Source: Sorghum bicolor (lineage: Eukaryota > Streptophyta > Magnoliopsida > Poales > Poaceae). Taken from it: a DNA stretch of 64,000 bases. Positions within the stretch are counted from its first letter, which is position 1. The number at the start of each line of letters is the position of its first letter. Below are positions 20,891 to 32,307 of the stretch, in pieces. The notes beneath the pieces were generated by a model. The model saw nothing but the letters and a program-made list of their open reading frames with translations, ran no database searches and was not told where the DNA came from. The DNA lies in assembly GCF_000003195.3 (NCBI RefSeq), contig NC_012877.2, positions 11,139,106 through 11,203,105 of the forward strand, written 5' to 3'. Made by a program: the position numbers and the translations under genes.

Positions 20891-22170
20891 GATGATACAT
20901 AAATATTAAGTTAATTCTAGTATTTTTCTAATTTTGTTTAAATCTATTATATTTGTTGTTGCCCATCATTTTAATACTTTAGTTTAATGTAAATTATTTT
21001 ACAGAATTTTATAATTTCCTGATAAATACATATAAATAATGGTTTATTAATTCATATATTTAACTATTAAATGTTTATTGATAACTATATTATTTTTTAT
21101 GAGTTATTCTTATCTATGTTGTATACCTACATACTTGTGTAATAATTTTGTGATTCCAAAAAAATTAATAGAGCAAAATGGCTACTTGTCGACTACCATT
21201 CTTATTTAAATTTCTTCACTAAACCTATCATTTTATTAAATAATTATCATTTATAATTTAGTTCACTTTGATATTGGACATTATGAAGTGTACTTTAATT
21301 TTGTTTAACTTTGATTATCGACAAATTTAGTAGTCAAATTCTATTCATCCATGTTAAATTTAACAATATACACTTTAAGTAGAGTTGAGTAGATATCTGA
21401 ATAGAAATCTGATTCCGAGACATTCGTTTTATATTCGTATTCGATAAGGTCTGTATATGTATTTGGACGAATAAAAGTGTGGTAATAAAATGTGGGATAT
21501 CTGGGTCCGATTTTATACGAATCTGATCCATTTCTATCCGTATATGGTTTGAGTGCTTGGGCGACGTGAGTTCTCAGGTTTATCCGAGACATGAGTCCAG
21601 TTTGCGTTCAGTTTTAGTTCCCATGTGTAGATGAGTCTTGCGTTTGGACATTTTTTTGGCGCGTTCAGCGTCCGCTTCCATCGTCAAGCTACAAAAGTGA
21701 AAAGCCTCCCAAGGGAGACAGATCAAAACTAGGAGTCTGACGGGATTCCCAATATGAAATGGAAAGACTTGGCGTCGTGGACCTGTGCTGTCGACATTGA
21801 CCAAGACCTGGCGTCAACTATGATGACCTAGGTCTTGTTTAGTTCGTGAATTTTTTTGGTTTTAGTTATTGTAGAATTTTCGTTTATATTTGATAAATAT
21901 TATCCAATCATGAATTAATTAGACTCAAAAAAATTATCTCCTAAATTACAGACAAATTATGTAATTAATTTTTGTTTTCGTTTATATTTAATGTTCCATA
22001 CATGCATTTAATGATTTGATGTGACTGTCTTGAATTTTTTTTTTTTATTTTGGAAGTATAACTAAACCTGGTCCTAGCTGGCGCACCAAATCAAATCAGA
22101 ATCCATCCGATGATCTGAATTGACGTGACAACCTGCCTTCTTTGAAGTTTGAACCTGTTTGGGAACTAAA
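20890..22170 (+). repeat. Direct duplication, copy B (pairs with 11682-12737)
   Basis: Same order and orientation as copy A, starting ATGATACATAAAT and ending near AACTAAAAGCTATAAAC. It is longer by the MITE at 21831-22073. Upstream it abuts the truncated CACTA element. Confidence 0.75.
21831..22073. mobile_element. MITE with GGTCTTGTTTAGTT ends (copy 2)
   Basis: Ends GGTCTTGTTTAGTT and AACTAAACCTGGTC are inverted repeats. The equivalent place in duplication copy A reads GACCTAGCTG, an empty site. Comparison shows that CTA (21828-21830 and 22074-22076) was duplicated on insertion, so the TSD is 3 bp. Confidence 0.85.
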
Positions 22171-22174
22171 AGCT

Positions 22175-22480
22175 ATAAACCTCGATTGAATTACCATAAC
22201 GAGGCCATTTCCACCTCTGTGGCGAGTAACGTTTTTGTTCACCACGGTTATTCAACCGCGTACAATTGCTTCTGGCCACAGAAACGCCTGCTGCGGTACA
22301 TAATTAACCACAGCGAGCAACATAAAGTGCCCACTTCGGTTAATGGTATTAACCGCAGCGGGCAACGTAAAGCACTCGCTGTGGTTAATACATTTACTGC
22401 AGCGGGCCAGTTACTGTGGTTAACAACCATTAACCGCAGCGGGCACGTTATGTTGTCCGCTTCGGTAGTTCGTTGCCTGT
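22175..22480. mobile_element. CACTA-like subterminal repeat fragment
   Basis: Repeated GGTTAAT...ATTAACCGCAGCGGGC motifs in both orientations (about eight between 22250 and 22460) resemble a CACTA subterminal array. Neither end is identifiable. Confidence 0.35.
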
Positions 22481-23235
22481 TGAAAGCCCTAGTTTAGTTT
22501 TGGATAATTGATGAAACCCTAGTACTAACCTCTACACTAAATGTGTGTAGACTTAATGAGATTGGTATATGCCAAGTGATAGAGCAAGTGATGATTATGG
22601 TGATGATGGTGATGACCACAAGGTGATCAAGTGCTCAACTTGGAAAAGAAGAAAGAGAAAAACAAAACCCTATGGAGTTCAAGACAAAGGTATTGCTTAG
22701 GATTTTGGTTTTGGTGATCAAGACACCATAGATAGTGTGATCATATTTAGGATAGATAGCCGTACTATAAAGAGGGAAATTCTGTGGTTAAGCGGTTATC
22801 AAGTGCCACTAGGTGTCATTGTTCATGTGCATGCGTTTAGAACCTAGTGAGCTAACTTAACTCTTTAGAAGAAAATGATTGTGAAAATGCTAACACACGT
22901 GCACATGTTGGTTTACACATTGTGGTGTTGGCACACTTTGAGAAGGAGATGGAGTTTGAAGGGTAGAAAGAGGATGGGGATTCGGCGCGTTTTGAGAAAA
23001 TAAAGTGCATATTTTTTATTGCGCCGTTGGGAAAATTGGAGAAGTCGCGCAAGTGTTTCTCACTGAGAAACACTCGCCGAACACTGGCCCAAAGGCACCG
23101 GACGCTGTGTCTATGCGTCCGGTGTGCAGGCAATGCCTGGCTCAGCTAGGGTTAGGCATCGGACGCCAAGCACCGGACGCAGGTTAGACCCTGTTGGAGC
23201 GTCCGGTGTTTTGAGTCCGGTGTTCTGCGCTTTTG
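22481..23235 (+). repeat. First Copia LTR, 3' half deleted and fused to gag
   Basis: Starts TGAAAGCCCTAG as the middle LTR does at 30942. It follows that LTR to TTCTGCGCTTTTG and then switches to gag sequence (ACTATTGGAAAAG). CTTTTG is present in both parental sequences (43828 region and 55072 region), so the junction lies in a 6-bp microhomology. The rest of the LTR, primer site, leader and first gag codons are gone. Confidence 0.85.
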
Positions 23236-25235
23236 ACTATTGGAAAAGAAAGATGAAAATGTACCTTGGATCAATAAATGATAGAGTGTGGGAAGTGACG
23301 AAAAATGATTTTGTGATCCTTGATCCCGCTAACCCCACCAACAATGAGAGAGCCAACAAGCAATGCAATACTATAGCTCTCAACACAATATATAATGGCA
23401 TTGATTCAAAGGGGTTTGAGCAAGTCAAAGATCTTGAGAAGGCTAGTGAAGTGTGGACAAGACTAGGAGAAACATATGAGGGCACTACAACGGTAAAAAG
23501 TGCCAAGTTATACATGCTCAAGGACAAGCTATCCAACTTCAAGATGAAGAATGATGAGTCAATCCCGGAGATGTTCTATAGGCTCCAAGTCATCATCAAT
23601 GATCTCAAGGGCCTTGGTGAGAAAGTGAAGGATGAGGACTTCATTCACGAGTTCTTGATGTGCTTGCCCAAGAGGTTCAAGACATTGAGAACAATCATCT
23701 TTAGAGGTGGATTGACGGGCGTATCTCCCAATGAGGTACTTGGAGATGTCATGACCGAAGATCAATACAATGATAATGATGATGATGAAGTCATGAAGAA
23801 GGATGAGGATGATAAGAAGAAGAAGAGTGTAGCATTCAAAGCTAGCTCTTCATCCAAGAACAAGAACAAGGGTAAGGCTAAGAAGGAAGAATCAAGTGAT
23901 GAGGAGTGCTCCAATGATGATAGTGATAATGAAGCACTAGCACTCTTTGTCCGCAAGTTTGGGAAGATGATGAAGAAAAAGGGCAACCATACAAGGAAGA
24001 GATGGGACAACTCCAAGAACAAAAAATATGTGAGGCTATGCTACAAGTGTAAGAGCCCCGATCATATTGTGGCGGATTGTCCATACAATAGTGAAGGAGA
24101 AGAACAAGAAGGAGAAGAATGAAAAGAAGGACAAGAAGATAGACTTCAAGATGAAGAAGAAGGGTGGATCCTATGTTGTGACATGGGATAGTGATGCCTC
24201 TTGGGATGATGATTCAAGCGATGATGACAAGTCATCCAAGAAAAAGGCACTTGCAAGCATTGCTATCAACAAGCCATCACTCTTCGACACTCCTTCATGC
24301 TTCATGGCCAAGGGCCACAAGGTACAATATGATGAGAGTGAAAGTGAAAGTGAAAATGAACATGATAGTGGTAGTGATAATGATGATGAATTCACTAATG
24401 AACAACTCATGGACATGCTAGAACAAGCCGATTCACTTATTCACTCTAAAAACAATAAGTGCAAAGAATTAGCCAAGAAGTTAAAAGCTCTTGAGCAATC
24501 CTTTGATGAGCTCAATGCTAATCATGAGAGGCTAGTGGAAGCCCATGAGAAGCTTGGCAAGGCTCACACCAAGCTTGAGAAAGCTCACTCCTTGTTGTAA
24601 GAAGAGAACAAGGAAAAGGTTGTTGTATCATGTGATGCGGGCACAACATATGACTTAATTAAATAATCACCCAACCCACCTATTGTTGTTGCCACTAACT
24701 CTTCTTATAGGTCTTCATCCACCACCACAAACTCTACTTCTACTTCTAGTGTTGGTGTCGCTTGTGATGCTTCACTAAAGGTTTAGAATGAGACTCTCAA
24801 AAGAGAGGTGGATGAGCTCACTCATGCCCCAGGCAAGGCCTATGGGGTGAGGCTCGCTTGCTAAAGTGCTTGGGTAGCCAAAGGTTTTCTCTCAACAAAG
24901 AGGGATTAGGCTATACCCCCAAGAAAGGCAAGGCGGCCTTTGCAACTCACAAGCCTAGCTTTGTGAAGAGCAATGGTCGGTTTTGCAACAAATGCAAGCA
25001 AGTTGGGCACCTAGAGCTTAATTGTAATAAAATGAACAAGAACAAGAAAAATGCTAATATACCTTACATTCCTTTTGATTCTTGTTATGTGCTTACCAAG
25101 GGTGAGAAGGGTGTGCATGCTAAGTTTGTTGGTACACCAATTGTGGGTCTAAAGAAGAAGGCCATTTGGGTACCAAAGAGCTTAGTCACTAACCTCCAAG
25201 GACCCAAACAAGTATGGGTACCTAAGAAACATTGA
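23236..25235 (+). pseudogene. gag: Copia A Gag, several breaks
   Basis: The readable frame enters from the deleted LTR and runs from DYWKRKMKMYLGSINDRVWE to about 24120. It has the Gag core (KLYMLKDKLSNFKMKNDESI), a Lys/Asp/Ser-rich linker and a zinc knuckle CYKCKSPDHIVADC (24040-24080). An indel near 24100 moves the frame; the next open part (24067-24600) has an acidic Ser/Asp stretch and a coiled-coil-like repeat of HEKLGKAHTKLEKAH. In-frame stops follow at 24598, 24664 and 24784. A last open part (24858-25235) carries a second knuckle CNKCKQVGHLELNC and ends GPKQVWVPKKH. The first gag codons are missing because of the LTR fusion. Confidence 0.8.
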
Positions 25236-25250
25236 TTTGTTTTGTAGGTA

Positions 25251-26399
25251 AACTATAAAGCCGGAGGAAGGCATTGGGTGCTTGATAGTGGATGTACACA
25301 ACACATGACCGGTGATTCAAGAATGTTCAATTCAATCAATCCAAATGATGACAATGGTGTTGATAGTATCACATTTGGTGACAATGGCAAAGGCAAGGTC
25401 AAAGGGCTTGGTAAAATTGCTATATCCAATGATTTGAGCATTTCCAATGTGCTACTAGTAGAGAGCTTGAACTTCAACTTGCTATCCGTAGCTCAACTTT
25501 GTGATCTTGGTTTCAAGTGCATATTTGGAGTTGATGATGTAGAGATCATAAGTGTAGATGGCTCTAACTTGATATTCAAAGGCTTTAGATATGAGAATCT
25601 ATACTTGGTTGATTTCAATGCTAGTGAAGCTCAATTATCAACATGCTTGCTCACTAAATCTAGCATGGGTTGGTTATGGCATAGAAGGCTTGGTCATGTT
25701 GGAATGAAAAAATTAAATAAGCTAGTCAAGCATGATCTTGTTAGAGGCTTGAACGATGTCACATTTGAGAAAGACAAGCTTTGTAGTGCATGTCAAGCTG
25801 GAAAGCAAGTTGGAAACACTCATTCAAAGAAGAGCATCATGAGTACATGCAAGGCATTTGAGTTGTTGCACATGGACTTATTTAGACCAACCACATACAC
25901 AAGCATTGGTGGAAACAAATATTGTCGACGAAAGCTAGTCGGCAGTCTACCTTGGGGTATACCCATGGTAGTAGTTTATCGACAGACAGGTGCGCAAGCT
26001 ACGAACTTGATGGTGACGCAAGACACGGACAAGAGTGATGCTTTTGTGATAGTGGATGATTTCACAAGATACACTTGGGTATTCTTTCTTAGTGGCAAGA
26101 GTGATGCTTTTGCAACCTTCAAATCATTTGTCAAGAGAATACACAATGAGTTTGAAACAACCATCAAGAAAGTGAGAAGTGACAATGGAAGTGAATTCAA
26201 AAATACAAGAGCTGATGAGCTTTGTGATGAATTTGGCATTAGGTATCAATTCTTGGCCAAGTACACTCCACAATCAAATGGTCTTGTTGAGAGGAAGAAT
26301 AGAACCTTGATTGACATGGCAAGATCAATGTTGAGTGAGTACAATGTGAGTCATTCTTTTTGGGTCGAAGCAATCAACACGGCTTGCTACTATAGCAAC
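25251..26399 (+). pseudogene. pol: Copia A protease and integrase, interrupted
   Basis: Starts in GGRHWVLDSGCTQHMTG, the Copia retropepsin with catalytic Asp in DSG. GAG-pre-integrase follows (WLWHRRLGHVGMKKL, then the zinc-binding CSAC). The integrase core shows Asp in LLHMDLF, Asp in VRSDNGSEF and Glu in NGLVERKNRT. Two lesions are visible. At 25922-26045 about 120 bp of foreign sequence replaces a few codons after SIGGNKY; it keeps the frame. At 26399 the solo LTR E cuts the gene; the rest resumes at 27656. The Asp-to-Asp spacing is therefore abnormal and the protein is not expected to work. Confidence 0.85.
25922..26045. repeat. Filler insertion with an LTR-end fragment
   Basis: Absent at the equivalent place in A' (57740). 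The first part (TGTCGACGAAAGCTAGTCGG to about 26030) resembles the terminal part of an unrelated Gypsy LTR. The last part, ACAAGAGTGATGCTTTT, is a copy of sequence about 65 bp downstream in the same gene (26097-26112). No TSD. Confidence 0.65.
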
Positions 26400-27655
26400 T
26401 GTTGATATTTGGGAACGCAATATGGAATTGATCCGCAAGCGCACGGATATCGGTGAGCACTTCACCCGAGAAATTATCCAGAGTATCATATTTATTTTTT
26501 TACCACTAGGAGAAAGAGTGCATCTGACTAACCGGTCTATTACTACTAACCCTTTAGGCACAAAGAATGTCTTTCGATGTGAGTGATAAATAGAGAAGAC
26601 TGCAACCTTAGTCTCCTTCTAACCTTGGTAAGGATGATCTACTGTTCTAATGGGGAGGCTAACGGAATCTAGACACCGCAAAGGATGTTCAACCCGCACC
26701 TATAAACCCTATCCTTCCTGCTAACGAGATATGGTCTGCAAAGGTAACTCGGAATTGTCACGTTCCTCACTACTACCACGGTCCAGCTAGTCAGGGAATA
26801 TCTATGAGTACCCCAGCCTAAACACCACGTTTACGCCAGCAATGATTACTCTAAACTCTACACGAAGAGATTAAAGTAAACTCATAAACCATAAGAACAA
26901 TAAAATAAGAACTTACTAGAATTTAGAAGTCGAAATACTGAAGAATCCTAGGAGCAAGCTTCGGGTTAGGAGAACTTGATCCCGCAGGTACAAGCTTGGA
27001 GTAGACACCGACAGGCCGGGCTTCCTCCAATCTACACCTCCACTCTATCTCTCTCAATCTAGTAGAAACTAGAAGATATATTTCTACTTTACATTGGTTG
27101 CTAAGCCTAAAAAGAAATATTAATTAGAGAAGAGGTTTTCCTTCGAGGGCACCCCTCAATCTCTATGATAATTTCTTCATGTCTTCTCCAGGGGCCAGGG
27201 GGGTCTCCTTATATAGTCCTCCTCCTCTATGCGTTTTTGGGTCGGTAGGCGAGGTGGTACTATGTTTTTCTTGATCCAATAGGTCGGTGGAATATCCCGT
27301 GCGAAGAGAGTCCTGAAAGGCTTCCAGAGGGGGGCGGGCGCCTAGGTCACCAGGGCGGGCGCCCAGGTCACTAGGGCGGGCGCCCTGGGCCTGGCCCCTT
27401 TCGGCCTCTGTTTTCTTCCCGTGGCTTCTAGAGTCTTCTAGATGGTAGAAAATTGTGCGATGCGTTGATATCTCTATGTAATCCCGACATGTGGGCCTTT
27501 CTTCCTTATTTCCTGATAACCCCCTGCAGAAATAGGTAAAGAACAAAACTCGTGGAATTCTGTCAGATCAAACCCTAATTCTAGGTGTTGTTTGCATATT
27601 GGTCCTTTCTCTTGTTTATTTGATAATTAAAATTGATACTTAAGAACCGTCAACA
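26400..27655 (-). repeat. Solo LTR E (relative of family D)
   Basis: TG...CA on the plus strand (TGTTGATATTTGG ... GAACCGTCAACA); read on the minus strand it starts TGTTGACGGTTCTTAAGTATC like the D LTRs. It is flanked by GCAAC (26395-26399 and 27656-27660). A minus-strand TATATAAGG box lies at about 27207-27217. It is 1256 bp, shorter than D at the 3' end of the LTR. Confidence 0.9.
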
Positions 27656-27939
27656 GCAACCGACTTTATTGTCACCCAATGATGGAGAAGACACCATATG
27701 AACTCTTGAATGGTAGAAAGCCCAATATTGCGTACTTTTGGGTTTTTGATTGCAAATGCTACATATTGAAGAAAGGCACTAGATTGAGTAAATTTGAAAA
27801 GAAATGTGATGAAGGTTTCTTGCTTGGTTACTTCACTACTAGCAAAGCTTATAGAGTTTGGAATTTTGCTAGTGGTACTCTTGAGGAGGTGCATGATGTT
27901 GAGTTTGATGAAACAAATGGCTCTCAAGAAGAAATATGA
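27656..27939 (+). pseudogene. pol: Copia A integrase C-terminal part
   Basis: Continues the integrase after solo LTR E: CHPMMEKTPYELLNGRKPN, then the block KFEKKCDEGFLLGY. The corresponding A' sequence (58110-58375) is continuous with its integrase. Here GAAGAAATATGAG versus GAAGAAGATGAG in A' gives a frameshift and a stop at 27937-27939. Confidence 0.8.
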
Positions 27940-28071
27940 GAATCTAGATGATGTGAGAGGCACTCAATTAGCTGATGCAATGAAGAATATGGACATTGGT
28001 GATTTAAGGCCTAGAGAGGTGATTGATGTTGAAGATGACAAAGATCAAGTGCTTCCTACCTCTAATGTGTA

Positions 28072-29236
28072 AGCTAGTGGTTCTCATGATCAAAATCAAG
28101 CTAGTACAAGTGGTACACAAGTGCAAGATCAACAAGCTAGTACATCATCTCATGATCAACCAAGTGCAAGCAATCAAGTGCAAATACTCCAACCAACAAA
28201 TATTACAAGAGATCATCCATTGGATCATATCATTGGTGATATTCAAAGAGGAGTGCAAACTAGATCAAGATTAGCATCATTTTGTGAGCATTTCTCCTTT
28301 GTGTCTCACATTGAGCCAAAGAAGATTGATGAAGCATTGAGAGAGCTCAACAATTTCAAGAGAAATCAAATATGGGAATTAGTTGGGAGGCCTAGTGATC
28401 ATAATATCATTGGTACTAGATGGGTCTTTCGCAACAAGCAAGATCAAGATGGGATAGTTGTAAGGAACAAAGCAAGATTGGTAGCACAAGGATATACTCA
28501 AGTTGAAGGTCTTGACTTTGGTGAAACATATGCCCCGGTTGCAAGATTGGAAGCAATTAGGATCTTGTTGGCCTATGCTTGTGCTCATAACATCAAGTTA
28601 TACCAAATGGATGTGAAAATTGAATTTCTCAATGGCTATATCAATGAAGAAGTCTATGTCGAGCAACCTCCCGGTTTTGAAGATGACAAGAAACCCAACC
28701 ATGTTTACAAGCTAAGAAAGACATTGTATGGTTTGAAGCAAGCACCTAGAGCATGGTATGTGAGATGGAGAGACTTCTTACTCTCTAAAGGTTTCAAGAT
28801 GGGCAAGGTTGAAACCACTCTCTTCACTAAGAAGATTGGCAAGGACTTGTTTGTGTTGCAAATCTATGTTGATGATATCATATTTGGATCAACCAACCAA
28901 GAATTTTGTGAGGAGTTTGGGAACATGATGGCTAATGAGTTTGAGATGTCAATGATTGGAGAGCTTAGTTACTTCTTTGGTCTTCAAATCAAGCAATTGA
29001 AGAATGGCACATTTGTGAGTCAAGGCAAGTACATAAAAAACATGCTCAAGAAGTTTGGTATGGATGATGCAAAATCAATTAGCACTCCAATGGGAACAAA
29101 TGGAAGCCTAGATAGTGACACAAGTGAAAATATGCTGGATCAAAAGTTGTATCGATCTATGATTGGAAGCCTACTCTATGTGACCACATCAAGACCGGAT
29201 GTCATGTTTAGTGTATGCATGTGTGCAAGATTCTAA
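28072..29236 (+). pseudogene. pol: Copia A reverse transcriptase
   Basis: Linker rich in Ser/Gln/His to about residue 55, then the reverse transcriptase domain: [48 protein letters not shown] and the catalytic box YVDDIIF (28866-28886). It stops at TAA 29234-29236 within the block that follows (SVCMCARF). Compared with A' it has lost 30 bp at about 28343 (the codons between EALR and ELNNF), with GAG at the junction as microhomology. The catalytic residues are intact, but the enzyme is split from protease, integrase and RNase H by stops and shifts. Confidence 0.85.
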
Positions 29237-29820
29237 GCCTCACCAAGATAAAGTCATTTGAAAGCAACAAAGAGAATATTGAGGTACTTGAAGCATACAC
29301 AAAATGTTGGTTTGTGGTATCCCAAAGGTGCAAATTTTGAACTTGTTGGATATTCCGATTCGGACTATGCGGGATGCAAAGTTGAGAGAAGAAGCACATC
29401 AGGCACATGTCAACTATTGGAAAGATCACTTGTCTCATGGTCATCCAAGAAGCAAAATAGTGTGGCACTATCAACCGCTGAAGCGGAGTACATTGCGGTC
29501 GGTAGTTGTTGTGCACAAATCCTATGGATGAAGGCAACATTGAAGGACTTTGGAATCAACACTTCAAGCAAGTGCCATTGCTATGTGAAAATGAAAGTGC
29601 TGTGAAGCTCACCAACAATCCGGTTCAACACTCAAGAACAAAGCACATAGATGTCCGCCATCATTTCATAAGAGATCATCAACAAAAAGGGGACATTTGC
29701 ATTAAGAGTATAGGCACCGATGATCAACTTGCTGATATATTCACCAAGCCACTTGATGAGAAGAGGTTTTGCAAGCTAAGGAATGAATTGAACATACTTG
29801 ACTTCTCAAATATGTGTTGA
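29237..29820 (+). pseudogene. pol: Copia A RNase H
   Basis: Frame 29258-29605 has GYSDSDYAGCKVERRSTSG (first catalytic Asp region), LSTAEAEYIA (catalytic Glu) and then shifts near 29575. The second frame continues with CENESAVKLTNNPVQHSRTK, HIDVRHHFIRD and the usual Copia C-terminus ADIFTKPL, ending at TGA 29818-29820. Confidence 0.8.
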
Positions 29821-30635
29821 TGCACCCCCACTATATGACATGCCTCTCCTTCGAGCAAAGCAAAGTAAAATTGTTTGACATGTCATCCATCCTATGCTAA
29901 GGACTTGTTTAGTGCATCTAGTCATTCCTTACATGTCTTAGGATCATTCATGAAAATCAAATGAATTTGATGCTTGTATGGTACCACTATTGCTTTTATG
30001 CTTGACTTGATCTAGTGGTAGCATATGACATGTTTTTGGGCTTGCAATCCGTGTTTGATCTAGAATATGAGCTATAACTGTTTAACTCAACATGGTACAA
30101 GATAACCCTTATTTGGAGGTGTGAAGAAGCTTGTCCTTGGATCAAACCGAGTTAAATATCTTAGGCAAGTAATCTAGGTTGGACCATTTTGAAAATATGA
30201 TCTCACTTCACATGGTCTCACACTAACCTATCTAAAATTTGAGCTCACCTTTTGTGGTCATTGATGACAAAGGGGAGAGAATTTCCCAAAGATTCGACAA
30301 AGGGGGAGAGAAATTACAAAGAAGTACAAAGATAGGGAAGTAAACATGATAAAAGAAGGGGATCAATTAAAATTTTGAAGCACACAAGTAGGGGAGCGAG
30401 CTCATAAACTTATATGTTGCATTTGAATGTGCATCACATATGTTTGCTTGCATTAACATTAGCATTAGAAGCTTTCTCTCTGATACCTTGCTTGTGTTGT
30501 GTATGCTAGTTGTAAGCTTGATTGATGAAATAAAAAACTAGCATGCATAGGTAGTGTAACTAGACTTTTAGTTATTTCACAAAGTGGTACTAGAACCTTG
30601 TCTATAATGTTGATCTCAACGGGGTGTTCTAGTTT
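29821..30635 (+). other. Copia A 3' untranslated region
   Basis: Non-coding region up to the assembly gap. It has AAAGGGGGAGAG-type purine-rich stretches at 30270-30310. Confidence 0.5.
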
Positions 30636-30738
30636 NNNNNNNNNNNNNNNNNNNNNNNNNNNNNNNNNNNNNNNNNNNNNNNNNNNNNNNNNNNNNNNNN
30701 NNNNNNNNNNNNNNNNNNNNNNNNNNNNNNNNNNNNNN
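30636..30738. other. Assembly gap (103 N)
   Basis: Run of unknown bases inside the 3' untranslated region of Copia A; true length unknown. Confidence 1.
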
Positions 30739-30925
30739 ATTCAAGCATATGTGCAAGCCTTTTAAATCCAAGCTCTTAGCACATATGTAGGGGGAGCAAT
30801 TGCTACCAATTTGGGTTTATGAAACTTGACCATAACCTTTGCACATGGTAAAATGCTTGGACAAGCAACATGAATCCAAGAAAATTTTTATTGAAAATCT
30901 TTGTAAAAAGGGTTGTCGTCAATTA

Positions 30926-30941
30926 CCAAAAAGGGGGAGAT
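30926..30941 (+). promoter_or_regulatory. Polypurine tract of Copia A
   Basis: ACCAAAAAGGGGGAGAT directly before the LTR start TGAAAGCC at 30942. Confidence 0.8.
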
Positions 30942-31512
30942 TGAAAGCCCTAGTTTGGTTTTGGATAATTGATGAAACCCTAGTACTAACCTCTACACTA
31001 AGTGTGTGTAGACTTAATGAGGTTGGTACATGCCAAGTGATGGAGCAATTGATGATCATGGTGTTAATGGTGATGACCACAAGGTGATGAAGTGCTCAAC
31101 TTGGAAAAGAAGAAAGAGAAAAACAAAACCCTATGGAGTTCAAGGCAAAGGTATTGCTTAGGGTTTTGGTTTTGGTGATCAAGACACCATAGAGGGTGTG
31201 ATCACATTTAGGATAGATAGCCGTACTATAAAGAGGGGAATTCTTTGGCTAAGCGGTTATCAAGTGCCACTAGGTGTCATTGTTCATGTGCATGCATTTA
31301 GAACCTAGTGAGCTAACTTAACTCTTTCGAAGAAAATGATTGTGAAAATGCTAACACACGTGCACATGTTGGTTTCCACATTGTGGTGTTGGCACACTTT
31401 GAGAAGGAGGTGGAGTTGGAAGGGTAGAGAGAGGATGGGGATTCGGCGCTTTTTGAGAAAATAAAGTGCATATTTTCTATTGCACCGGTGGGAAAATTGG
31501 AGAAGTCGCGGG
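30942..31512 (+). repeat. Middle Copia LTR, segment 1
   Basis: Starts TGAAAGCCCTAG after the polypurine tract. Interrupted at GCGGG (31508-31512) by solo LTR B; resumes at 43659 after the duplicated GCGGG. Confidence 0.9.
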
Positions 31513-32307
31513 TGAAATCCCAAGTTTGGTTTTGGTAATTAATGACACCAAGTTGCTAATGCCTTATGTTTAAGTGATTTGAGTTAGACATAGCAACACA
31601 TGTGATGAAGGTGCATGGTGACATGGAAAGGTGGCCACATGATCACAAAGGGATGAAGCATGAAGTGAAGATCATGGTGATAGACGAGGAGCAAAGTTAT
31701 CAAGGCAAAGGTATAAACATAGGGTTTTACTTTTGCCGGTCTAAGATGAGTAGAGAAGTGATTGACTGGGTTTAGGATAGATAGCCGACTATCAAGAGGG
31801 GAAATCACGGTCATCTCTCGAATCAAGTGCTACTAGGTCTATATCTTGAGCATATGCATTAGGATCTAGTAAAGTGCTAACTTAACTCCTTTGGTGAAAA
31901 TGTTTGGGAAAAGCTAACACACATGCACTTTGGTGGTGGACACTTGTTGGTGTTAGCACATTTACAAAGGAGGTGGAGTTCCTAGGGTTGAGAGGGGTGT
32001 GGGTTCCTAGCACATTTGACGCTTTTGAGAAAATTAAGTGTATATTTTCTATTGCGCCGGTGGGAATTTTGGAGAAGTCGCGGGAGTGTTTCTCACTGAG
32101 AAACACTCACCAGACACAGTGCGCGGAGGCACCGGACGCTGGCCTGAGCGTCCGGTGTGCTGTCAGTGCTTGACCCTGCTAGGGTTGAGCACCAGACGCA
32201 AGGCACTAACGCAGGGTGTTCCCTGTTCATGCGTTCGGTGTGGCCTGTCTTAAACAGAGAGTGTCTATTTGAGAGCACCAAACGCTCTGAGTGCGTCCGG
32301 TGGTGTG

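Noticed and set aside
22476..22480. CCTGT before the first Copia LTR is the same 5-mer as the CRM TSD
   Set aside because: The CRM TSD is already accounted for at 14365 and 20579. A shared 5-mer is expected by chance.
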